A stretch of DNA of 5,909 nt from assembly GCA_022560715.1 (NCBI GenBank), contig JADFSQ010000137.1, forward strand, positions 1-5,909. Reading direction: 5' to 3'. Below are positions 1 to 5,589 of this stretch, one piece after another. Positions within the stretch are counted from its first letter, which is position 1. The number at the start of each line of letters is the position of its first letter. The DNA comes from Bacteroidota bacterium (GTDB taxonomy: Bacteria > Bacteroidota > Bacteroidia > Flavobacteriales > Flavobacteriaceae). The translations under genes and the position numbers were made by a program. Below the pieces are notes generated by a model, which did not search any database, was not told where the DNA came from, and was given only the letters and a program-made list of their open reading frames with translations.

Positions 1-225
1 TGTTATGCTTTCATAAACAGCTTCTACACACCAAAAGCAACCACTGGCAAAATATGCTCTTGCTTTTCCGTTTACGAGTGCGACTTCAACCGGGTCAGCA
101 TTTATGAGTCCTAATTCAATTTTGTTTTTTTTAGTTTGTTTTGAGGTCTTTACTTGCGCGTTGTTTTGACAGCTGAAAGTAAATATTAGGATAAAGGCAA
201 GGACTAAAGTTTTTGTATTCATCAT
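1..225 (-). CDS. msrA: Peptide-methionine (S)-S-oxide reductase MsrA, lipoprotein form, N-terminal part (partial)
   Basis: Reading the minus strand from ATG at 225 gives 75 codons open to the window edge, so the C-terminal part is missing. Residues 1-18 form a short hydrophobic export signal ending in TFSC, so Cys19 is the probable lipidated residue. A Lys/Asn/Gln-rich linker follows (about 20-37). The enzyme domain then begins with the segment KARAYFASGCFWCVEAVYES, which contains the GCFWC motif (62-66) diagnostic of MsrA. Cys63 is the expected catalytic nucleophile. The family reduces the S-epimer of oxidised methionine in proteins, using thioredoxin or resolving cysteines that would lie downstream. 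Export as a lipoprotein suggests repair of envelope proteins (inference). A second ATG lies directly after the first, so the start could be at 222. The gene follows a terminator and has its own weak promoter candidate, so it is probably a separate transcript from the genes to its right. The family call is strong; the lipobox is slightly non-canonical (Phe at -2, Thr at -3). Confidence 0.9.
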   Translation of the reverse strand, partial: MMNTKTLVLAFILIFTFSCQNNAQVKTSKQTKKNKIELGLINADPVEVALVNGKARAYFASGCFWCVEAVYESIT

Positions 226-252
226 AAAATTTTGTTTTACATTATGTCGTAC

Positions 253-284
253 TAAATTTATAAAACTTATTAGAAGTATTCAAT
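253..284 (-). promoter_or_regulatory. Candidate msrA promoter (Bacteroidota type)
   Basis: On the minus strand TAAATTTA (260 to 253) matches the Bacteroidota -7 consensus TAnnTTTG at all but the last base. ATTG (284 to 281) lies 20 bases upstream, close to the usual spacing for the -33 TTTG box. Transcription would begin near 246-249, leaving a leader of about 20-25 bases before the ATG at 225. The region is very AT-rich, so a chance match is possible. Confidence 0.3.
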
Positions 285-294
285 GCTTTTCAAT

Positions 295-325
295 AAAAAA
301 GCCTTTACAAATTTGTAAAGGCTTT
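295..325 (-). terminator. Rho-independent terminator of the Nif3/zinc-ribbon operon
   Basis: Positions 298-325 are a perfect 28-base inverted repeat (half-site AAAGCCTTTACAAA). On the minus strand it is followed by six U residues (300 to 295), which is the form of an intrinsic terminator. It begins 24 bases after the stop codon of the 350-1129 gene and precedes msrA, so it should separate the two transcripts. On the plus strand only three T residues follow the stem, so it should act mainly in the minus direction. Confidence 0.9.
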
Positions 326-349
326 GAATCTATTATAATTGCTGACTTT

Positions 350-1129
350 TTAAAGTTTTGCAAATAGTTTTGCCATTTTTGTTTTTTGTTCTGTAGCAAG
401 AACTTCATCCACTAAAATACGTCCACTATGCTCATCTGTAATAATTTTTTTACGGGAAGCAATTTCTACTATTACTTGTGGAGGAATGGTAAAGTAAGAG
501 CCACCTGCAGCTCCTCTTTCAATTGGAACAACAGCTAAACCGTTTTTTACATTCTTGCGAATTCTTGTATAAGCTGCTACCAAACGTTCTTCAATTAATA
601 GCTTATATTTTTCTGATTTTTTATTTAAAGCTTCTTCTTCTCTTTCAGTTTCGGAAAGAATTGTATCTAATTCTGCTTTTTTGTGTTTTAAATGATTAGC
701 GCGTTCTTTTAAGTTATCTTTTGTGGAGCTAATAACTTCATTTTTTTGTTCAATTAAAACATAAAACTCTTTTATATGCTTTTCGGCAAGTTGAATCTCT
801 AACTCTTGAAATTCTACTTCTTTAGTAAGTGAATTAAATTCTCTGTTATTTCTAACATTTTTTTGTTGCTCACTATATTTTTTAATTAAAGCTTTAGCCT
901 CTTCCATAAGATTCTTTTTTGCTTTAATTTGCTCGTCTATATTTGCCAGACTTTCATCTAATTTTTGAAGTCTTGTGTTTAAACCTTCGACTTCGTCTTC
1001 CAAATCTTGTACTTCTAATGGAAGTTCTCCTCTTACATTTCTGATTTCGTCAATACGAGAATCTATTAATTGTAAATCATATAGTGCTCTTAATCTTTCT
1101 TCTACACTAACTTCTTTCTTTTTAGCCAT
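350..1129 (-). CDS. Coiled-coil protein of the C4 zinc-ribbon family (COG1579), zinc ligands lost
   Basis: A 259-residue protein with no exported or membrane segment. Residues about 15-185 are rich in Glu, Lys, Leu and Gln and look like one long antiparallel coiled coil, with a conserved-looking turn NVRNNREFNSL at 91-101. The C-terminal part (about 200-245) aligns from memory with the zinc-ribbon end of COG1579 proteins (PF02591): GGxxxxIPPQ near 209-218 and EHSGRIL at 233-239. In typical members two CxxC pairs flank this region. Here those positions are Ala208/Ser211 and Asp232/Ser235, and the whole protein contains no cysteine, so it cannot bind zinc in the family's usual way. The role of the family is not established; a nucleic-acid-binding or scaffold role has been suggested. 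It is the second gene of an operon, starting 2 bases after the stop codon of the Nif3 gene, a pairing seen in many bacteria. A strong terminator follows 24 bases after its stop. Family call confident, function unknown. Confidence 0.9.
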   Translation of the reverse strand: MAKKKEVSVEERLRALYDLQLIDSRIDEIRNVRGELPLEVQDLEDEVEGLNTRLQKLDESLANIDEQIKAKKNLMEEAKALIKKYSEQQKNVRNNREFNSLTKEVEFQELEIQLAEKHIKEFYVLIEQKNEVISSTKDNLKERANHLKHKKAELDTILSETEREEEALNKKSEKYKLLIEERLVAAYTRIRKNVKNGLAVVPIERGAAGGSYFTIPPQVIVEIASRKKIITDEHSGRILVDEVLATEQKTKMAKLFAKL

Positions 1130-1131
1130 GC

Positions 1132-2226
1132 TTATAAATACTTTACAGGATTGGTATTTGTCTTTGACAAAACGACTGCAAAATTAGGCATTTTTTTTGT
1201 AAGAAATGCGGCTAAACCATTTTTTGTGTATTGTTCACTTTCGTAGTGTCCAATATCGGCTAAAATGATACTATTTTCTGCCCTGAAAAAATCGTGATAT
1301 TTTAAATCGGCAGTAATAAAAGCATCTGCTTTAGCAGCTTTAGCTTCGTTTATTGCAAAACTTCCTGAACCTCCTAGAACGGCAACTTTCTGTATTGGTT
1401 TACCCAATAAAGGCGAATGCCTGATGCATTTAGCTTTCATTTTATATTTTATATGATTTAAAAATGAAGCTTCTTCCATAGGCGTTTCAAATTCGCCAAT
1501 CATTCCCATTCCGATATGCTGATTTTTGTTTTCTAAAGTTGTTATTTCGTAAGCAACTTCATCATAAGAATGTGCTTTAAAAAGCGTTTGAAGAATTTTT
1601 GCTTCTAAATGTTTTGAATAGATTACAGAAATTTGGGTTTCGGGTTCAAAATGTAAACTTCCTTTTTTCCCTCTGGACGGATTTGAGTTTATGTTTCCGT
1701 TATATGTTCCAATACCTTCAATATTAAAACTACATTCGTTATAATTACCAATACTTCCGGCTCCAGCATTAAACAGCGCTTCCCGAAGTTTATCAGCTTC
1801 ATCTTTTGGTGCATAAGTGGTTAGTTTTTTTATGGTTCCGGTTTGAGGAATTAAAATCTGTGTATTTATGAGTCCGATTTTTTTGCAAATCATATCGTTT
1901 ACACCTTGTAATGCGTTGTCTAAAGCAGTATGCATAGCAAAAATGGCAATGTTATTTTTAATGGCTTTTATGACAACACGTTCAACATAATTTTCACCGG
2001 TTAACTTTTTTAGTCCTTTAAAAATAATGGGATGAAAACTAACGATTAGGTTACAATTATTCTCAATAGCTTCATCTACAACTGTTTCAAGCGTATCTAA
2101 AGTAACAAGAATGCCAGTAATTTTTGTGTTTTTATGACCAACAAGAAGACCAACATTATCAAAATCTTCAGCATAGGTTAAAGGAGATAATTCTTCCAGA
2201 TGGTTTATAACGTCTTGTACAATCAT
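1132..2226 (-). CDS. Nif3/YbgI-like dinuclear metal centre hexameric protein (DUF34, long form)
   Basis: A 364-residue cytosolic protein of the Nif3/DUF34 family, often auto-annotated as GTP cyclohydrolase 1 type 2. The two halves of the conserved fold lie at about 1-125 and 235-364. Family motifs are DNVGLLVG (23-30), FHPIIF (64-69), MHTALDN (98-104) and GHYESE (326-331). Expected metal ligands are His65, Asp103, His327 and Glu331, with His99 nearby. The usual first His of the HHP motif is Phe64. Between the halves lies an insertion (about 128-232) resembling the PII/CutA1-like domain of long forms such as Bacillus YqfO, which explains the length against about 247 residues in E. coli YbgI. 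The biochemical role is unsettled; GTP cyclohydrolase activity and a metal chaperone or insertase role have been proposed. It heads an operon with the zinc-ribbon-family gene (TAA, 2 bases, ATG) and diverges from lpxK, with a TAnnTTTG box 15 bases before the start. Family call strong. Confidence 0.93.
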   Translation of the reverse strand: MIVQDVINHLEELSPLTYAEDFDNVGLLVGHKNTKITGILVTLDTLETVVDEAIENNCNLIVSFHPIIFKGLKKLTGENYVERVVIKAIKNNIAIFAMHTALDNALQGVNDMICKKIGLINTQILIPQTGTIKKLTTYAPKDEADKLREALFNAGAGSIGNYNECSFNIEGIGTYNGNINSNPSRGKKGSLHFEPETQISVIYSKHLEAKILQTLFKAHSYDEVAYEITTLENKNQHIGMGMIGEFETPMEEASFLNHIKYKMKAKCIRHSPLLGKPIQKVAVLGGSGSFAINEAKAAKADAFITADLKYHDFFRAENSIILADIGHYESEQYTKNGLAAFLTKKMPNFAVVLSKTNTNPVKYL

Positions 2227-2241
2227 ATTTATGTTTTAGTT

Positions 2242-2249
2242 CAAATATA
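2242..2249 (-). promoter_or_regulatory. -7 promoter element of the Nif3/zinc-ribbon operon
   Basis: The minus strand reads TATATTTG, an exact match to the Bacteroidota -7 consensus TAnnTTTG, ending 15 bases before the ATG at 2226. This predicts a leader of roughly 10-12 bases. No convincing TTTG -33 box is seen at the expected spacing, which would fall over the first codons of lpxK. Confidence 0.55.
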
Positions 2250-2255
2250 AATAAT

Positions 2256-2263
2256 TACTTTCG
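2256..2263 (+). promoter_or_regulatory. Candidate -7 promoter element of lpxK
   Basis: TACTTTCG matches TAnnTTTG with one mismatch and ends only 5 bases before the lpxK ATG (2269). If used, transcription would start at or within a base or two of the ATG, giving a leaderless or near-leaderless mRNA. No clear -33 TTTG box is present; the candidate region around 2228-2238 is only T-rich. Confidence 0.4.
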
Positions 2264-2268
2264 TAGCT

Positions 2269-3264
2269 ATGAATTTTGTCCGAAAAATATTGTTTCCAAT
2301 CGTTCCTATTTATTATTTGGTGACTTGGCTGCGGAATTTGTGTTATGATATTGGCATTTTTAAATCGAAATCGTATAATTTTCCTATTATTTGTGTTGGT
2401 AATTTAAGTGTTGGTGGTACAGGAAAAACGCCAATGATTGAATATTTAATAAGGGTACTAAAAAACGATTTTAAAGTTGCAACATTAAGCAGAGGTTATA
2501 AACGAAATACCAAGGGATTTTATATTGCAGATAAAAATTCTTCAGCAGAAAAAATAGGCGATGAGCCTTTTCAGTTTTATCAAAAATTTAGAGATATCGT
2601 TGTAAGCGTAGATAGTAACAGACAAAATGGAATTACCCGATTACGGCAATTACAGAATACGCCAGAAATTATATTGTTAGATGATGGTTTTCAGCATAGA
2701 AAAGTTAATGCAGGATTAAAGATATTACTAACTACTTACGCCAAACTTTATGTTGATGATTTTATGTTACCAACAGGAAATTTACGTGAACCTAAAGCAG
2801 GTGCAAAAAGGGCTGATATTATTGTTGTTACTAAATGTCCTAATGGTTTGGAAGAAAGTGAAAGAAAAGAAATTATTGTACGCTTGAAACCACTTTCTAC
2901 GCAGGCTGTGTTTTTTAGTACAATTAAATATTCTGAAACGATTTTTTCGTTCCAAACAAAGAAACCTTTAGTAGATTTAAAGGATATTAAATTTACTTTA
3001 GTTACGGCAATTGCAAATCCCAAACCGTTATTGAATTTTCTGGATGGTTGTGGATATAATTATGAACATCTAAATTTTAAAGACCATCATATTTTTTCTG
3101 AAAGTGAATTAAAGTTTCTGAACTCCAAGCCCTTAATTTTAACTACTGAAAAAGATTATACACGGTTAAAGGATAATATTAATGGTGACCGATTGTTTTA
3201 TCTACCAATAGAAATAGAGATTTCTAATAAAGAAAAGTTTGATAATCTTATTAATAAATATTAA
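2269..3264 (+). CDS. lpxK: Tetraacyldisaccharide 4'-kinase (lipid A biosynthesis)
   Basis: LpxK phosphorylates the 4' position of the tetraacyldisaccharide 1-phosphate precursor to give lipid IVA, at the cytoplasmic face of the inner membrane. The 331-residue length is normal (E. coli about 328). Residues 1-30 form a hydrophobic/amphipathic N-terminal segment that anchors the enzyme to the membrane. The P-loop is GNLSVGGTGKTP (44-55) with Lys53 and Thr54. SRGYKR (74-79) and GDEP (97-100, Asp98 the likely catalytic acid by analogy with Aquifex LpxK) follow. The Walker-B-like LLDDGFQHR (136-144), LPTGNLREP (167-175) and DHH (272-274) complete the set, so all key motifs are present. The start at 2269 is supported by the typical N-terminus. 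It is monocistronic as seen here, diverging from the Nif3 operon across 42 bases. Its stop is 7 bases from the convergent kinase gene stop, and no terminator is visible between them. It implies a Gram-negative outer membrane with lipid A. Confidence 0.97.
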   Translation: MNFVRKILFPIVPIYYLVTWLRNLCYDIGIFKSKSYNFPIICVGNLSVGGTGKTPMIEYLIRVLKNDFKVATLSRGYKRNTKGFYIADKNSSAEKIGDEPFQFYQKFRDIVVSVDSNRQNGITRLRQLQNTPEIILLDDGFQHRKVNAGLKILLTTYAKLYVDDFMLPTGNLREPKAGAKRADIIVVTKCPNGLEESERKEIIVRLKPLSTQAVFFSTIKYSETIFSFQTKKPLVDLKDIKFTLVTAIANPKPLLNFLDGCGYNYEHLNFKDHHIFSESELKFLNSKPLILTTEKDYTRLKDNINGDRLFYLPIEIEISNKEKFDNLINKY

Positions 3265-3271
3265 GTATTAG

Positions 3272-5506
3272 TTAAGCTGAAGCTGAAGCTGAAGATTTGT
3301 TTTTGAATAGTGCAGAAAATAATTTATTTTCAAAGTCTTCAAGTTTAAATGGTTTAGAAATAATATCATCAAAACCAGCATCATCAAATTCTTGCATTTT
3401 ATCTTCGAGTGTTACTGCTGTAAGTGCAAATATGGTAAGTTCTTTATTGAAACTTCTTATTCTTTTTGTAGCTTCGATACCACTTATTCCAGGCATGTGA
3501 ATATCCATAAGCACAATATCGTATGTGTTTTCTTTAATCTTTTTTACAGCATCTTCACCATTATCTACGACTTCACAATTAAGATTCATTTTGGATAAGA
3601 TTTTTTTAGTAATCATTTGGTTTATTTTATTATCCTCAACTATTAAAATAGTTATGTTTTTTAAATCTAAATCGTTTACATCTTTAAATAAGTCTTTCTT
3701 TTCGATTTTAATAATTTCTTTAGATTCTTTTAAAGGCAATTCTATACTAAAGGTTGTGCCTTGTCCTAATTCACTTTTTAAATACACTTTACCTTTAAGT
3801 ATATCTACTAAACCTTTAACAATTGATAAGCCTAACCCTGTTCCTCCGTATTTTCGGTTAATTTGAATAGATCCTTGAGAAAAACTCTCGTACATATGTT
3901 CTTGTTTCTCTTTAGTAATACCGATGCCATTATCCTCAACTTCAAGCCTTATTCTATAATAACTTTGATTTTGATTTATTTTAAGAATTCTAATCCAAAT
4001 ATCACCATCTTTTGTAAACTTAATCGAGTTACCAATTAAATTAATTAGTATTTGTGATATTTTTAATTGGTCTCCGTGAAATATTTCAGGCAACGATTTA
4101 TCGTATTCAATATGAATTTTAATATTGTTGTCTAAAGCCGAATTATTTAAAGCAGCTACAACATTTTCTACTTTATGTTTTAAATTAAAAATCTCCGGAT
4201 CGAGCTCTACCTTATTTGCTTCAATTTTATTGATTTGTAAAATATCATTAATAAAAGTTAATAAATAGTCTCCAGAAAATTTAAGCGATTTTAAATGTTG
4301 TATTTGTTCAGGTTTTGGATTCTCATCCAATAGCATATTTGTTAAACCAGTAACTGCATAAAGCGGAGTTCTTAATTCGTGAGTAACTGTAGATAAGAAG
4401 TTTGATTTCGCTTCAGCAGCAATTTCTGCCCTTTCTTTTTCGGTTAACAATTCTGTATTTTTTTTGAACAACATATTATTGGTTTTTAGTCTAATATTGT
4501 TGTTTTTATATAAGGAAAGTGTTAATAACGAAAGTATAGTTATAAGACCAATACTTAATATAGTTGTTAATTTGCTTATACTATTTGCCTTTTCTTTTTC
4601 ACTTATTTCATCTTGCTGAAGTTTTATTGTAGCATCTTTAGTGTCAATAATAAGCTGACTACTATTTTGTAGAGAAAATGGTTCTTGTTTGCTTTTTAAA
4701 ATAGAGTTATTAAGTTCAATATATAATGTTAAATTTTTATTAGCTAACTCATATTTCTTTGTTCGTGTATAAATGTTACTTAACACATAATAGCTTTCGT
4801 TTAATACTTCTAAATCACGATTATTTTTTGCTAATTCAGAACCTTTTAGTATTAGAGTTAATGCGCTTTGGTACTTTTTTTGTTTTAAAGCAATAATTCC
4901 GCTTTTAATAGTTGCAGCACTTAGTATGGATGTTAAGTTGTATTTTTCCGATAAACTAATTGCCTTTTCTATGAGTGTATTAGCTTCGGTCAAATTATCC
5001 AAACCTATGTACGCTTTAGCGAGGCTTAATGTAACTTCAGCTATAAGCTTATTTAGATGTTCTTCTTCAAAAATTGTTCGTGCAGATTTAAAATATTCTA
5101 AAGCATTAAGGTAATCGTTTTGACTTAAATATATTAAGCCATAGATGTTTCTTGATATTGCTAAATTTAATATATCATCAATATTGGTTTGGATATCAAT
5201 AGCCTTATTTATTGAATATTCTGCATTTTTACATTCGTCGATACTATATTGGAGATTTGCAATTTTTGAAAGAATTATTCCTTGTCCTTTCTTATCCCCA
5301 ATACTTTCTGAATTAAGAAGTGCTTGTTTCAGCGTTTTAAGGGCATTATGAAAATTGCCATTATGTATTTGTTTTTCTGCATTGTTTACAGCAATTTCGA
5401 CTTGGTTTTTATCTATAGCCGAGTCATCCTCAATTTTATTTTGAGAGTGACTTTGCATAGCAATTAAGACAAAAAAAACAAATATATAATATTTGATTTG
5501 AGGCAT
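3272..5506 (-). CDS. Hybrid sensor histidine kinase with exported TPR-repeat sensor and C-terminal receiver domain
   Basis: A 744-residue inner-membrane signalling kinase. Residues 1-21 are a signal peptide, with cleavage likely near SHS-Q. Residues about 35-272 form six TPR-like helix pairs with exact 40-residue spacing, predicted to lie in the periplasm. A membrane helix spans about 312-333, followed by a short charged coiled coil (335-368). The HisKA domain has the phosphoacceptor His376 in THELRTP. The HATPase domain has the N box (Asn489, Asn493), DNGIGI (525-530) and GGTGLGL (554-560). The receiver domain (about 617-735) has Glu624/Asp625, phosphoacceptor Asp668 in LMDIHMP, Thr696 and Lys718, so every catalytic residue is present. 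It should autophosphorylate on His376 and pass phosphate to Asp668. No Hpt domain, output domain or partner regulator is encoded here, so signal and target are unknown. The C-terminus ends in a Ser-Ala repeat. Upstream lies a consensus -7 box and the end of a GAPDH gene on the same strand. Confidence 0.95.
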   Translation of the reverse strand: MPQIKYYIFVFFVLIAMQSHSQNKIEDDSAIDKNQVEIAVNNAEKQIHNGNFHNALKTLKQALLNSESIGDKKGQGIILSKIANLQYSIDECKNAEYSINKAIDIQTNIDDILNLAISRNIYGLIYLSQNDYLNALEYFKSARTIFEEEHLNKLIAEVTLSLAKAYIGLDNLTEANTLIEKAISLSEKYNLTSILSAATIKSGIIALKQKKYQSALTLILKGSELAKNNRDLEVLNESYYVLSNIYTRTKKYELANKNLTLYIELNNSILKSKQEPFSLQNSSQLIIDTKDATIKLQQDEISEKEKANSISKLTTILSIGLITILSLLTLSLYKNNNIRLKTNNMLFKKNTELLTEKERAEIAAEAKSNFLSTVTHELRTPLYAVTGLTNMLLDENPKPEQIQHLKSLKFSGDYLLTFINDILQINKIEANKVELDPEIFNLKHKVENVVAALNNSALDNNIKIHIEYDKSLPEIFHGDQLKISQILINLIGNSIKFTKDGDIWIRILKINQNQSYYRIRLEVEDNGIGITKEKQEHMYESFSQGSIQINRKYGGTGLGLSIVKGLVDILKGKVYLKSELGQGTTFSIELPLKESKEIIKIEKKDLFKDVNDLDLKNITILIVEDNKINQMITKKILSKMNLNCEVVDNGEDAVKKIKENTYDIVLMDIHMPGISGIEATKRIRSFNKELTIFALTAVTLEDKMQEFDDAGFDDIISKPFKLEDFENKLFSALFKNKSSASASA
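3275..3292. repeat. Hexanucleotide tandem repeat (AGCTGA)x3 at the end of the kinase gene
   Basis: Three perfect copies of AGCTGA run from 3275 to 3292 on the plus strand. On the minus strand they encode the last residues, Ser-Ala-Ser-Ala-Ser-Ala, directly before the stop codon. Unit length is a multiple of three, so copy-number change would lengthen or shorten the tail without altering frame. Confidence 0.9.
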
Positions 5507-5511
5507 TTTGA

Positions 5512-5526
5512 GTCAATTATATCGAC
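5512..5526. repeat. Imperfect 15-base inverted repeat in the kinase gene leader
   Basis: GTCAAT, a 3-base centre TAT, then ATCGAC, with five of six arm positions complementary. The remaining pair would be G-U in the minus-strand RNA. It spans the predicted transcription start of the kinase gene, so it could be an operator or a weak leader hairpin. In such AT-rich DNA this is suggestive only. Confidence 0.3.
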
Positions 5527-5550
5527 AAAGATAACAATATATTCGACAAA
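5522..5550. repeat. Direct repeat of TCGACAAA, 21 bases apart, at the kinase promoter
   Basis: TCGACAAA occurs at 5522-5529 and again at 5543-5550, a 21-base period or two helical turns. On the minus strand the copies read TTTGTCGA, and both are followed by AT-rich bases and ATTG. The downstream copy overlaps the TATCTTTG -7 box. The arrangement would suit a dimeric regulator binding one DNA face, but could be chance. Confidence 0.45.
5526..5533 (-). promoter_or_regulatory. -7 promoter element of the hybrid histidine kinase gene
   Basis: The minus strand reads TATCTTTG, an exact match to the Bacteroidota -7 consensus TAnnTTTG, ending 19 bases before the ATG at 5506. It predicts a leader of about 15 bases. 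No TTTG is found at the standard 19-21 base spacing upstream; the nearest (5550 to 5547) is only 13 bases away. This may mean that activation by a regulator is needed. Confidence 0.55.
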
Positions 5551-5589
5551 ATGCACTTTTTTTCAATATTTATGTATTTTTCTAAAAGA

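Noticed and set aside
975..1187. Plus-strand open frame antisense to the zinc-ribbon and Nif3 genes
   Set aside because: It overlaps two well-supported minus-strand genes, has a low-complexity Ser/Leu composition typical of a shadow frame, and shows no family motif.
2748..3023. Minus-strand open frame inside lpxK
   Set aside because: It lies wholly within lpxK, whose motifs are intact through this stretch; no recognisable domain and no promoter of its own.
3247..3265. Possible terminator hairpin at the lpxK end (CTTATTAATAAATATTAAG)
   Set aside because: The stem is almost entirely A-T with internal mismatches and no following U tract on either strand; too weak to call.
3297..3866. Three plus-strand open frames (3297-3500, 3392-3598, 3525-3866) antisense to the kinase receiver and HATPase regions
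   Set aside because: They are complements of conserved kinase domains, with Ser/Phe/Ile-rich translations typical of antisense to AT-rich coding DNA.
4926..5351. Plus-strand open frames (4926-5114 and 5145-5351) antisense to the TPR region
   Set aside because: Shadow frames of the kinase sensor repeats; no motifs or plausible start signals.
5534..5589. Terminator for the GAPDH gene
   Set aside because: Only AT-rich DNA with A and T runs is present; I found no GC-containing stem followed by a U tract.
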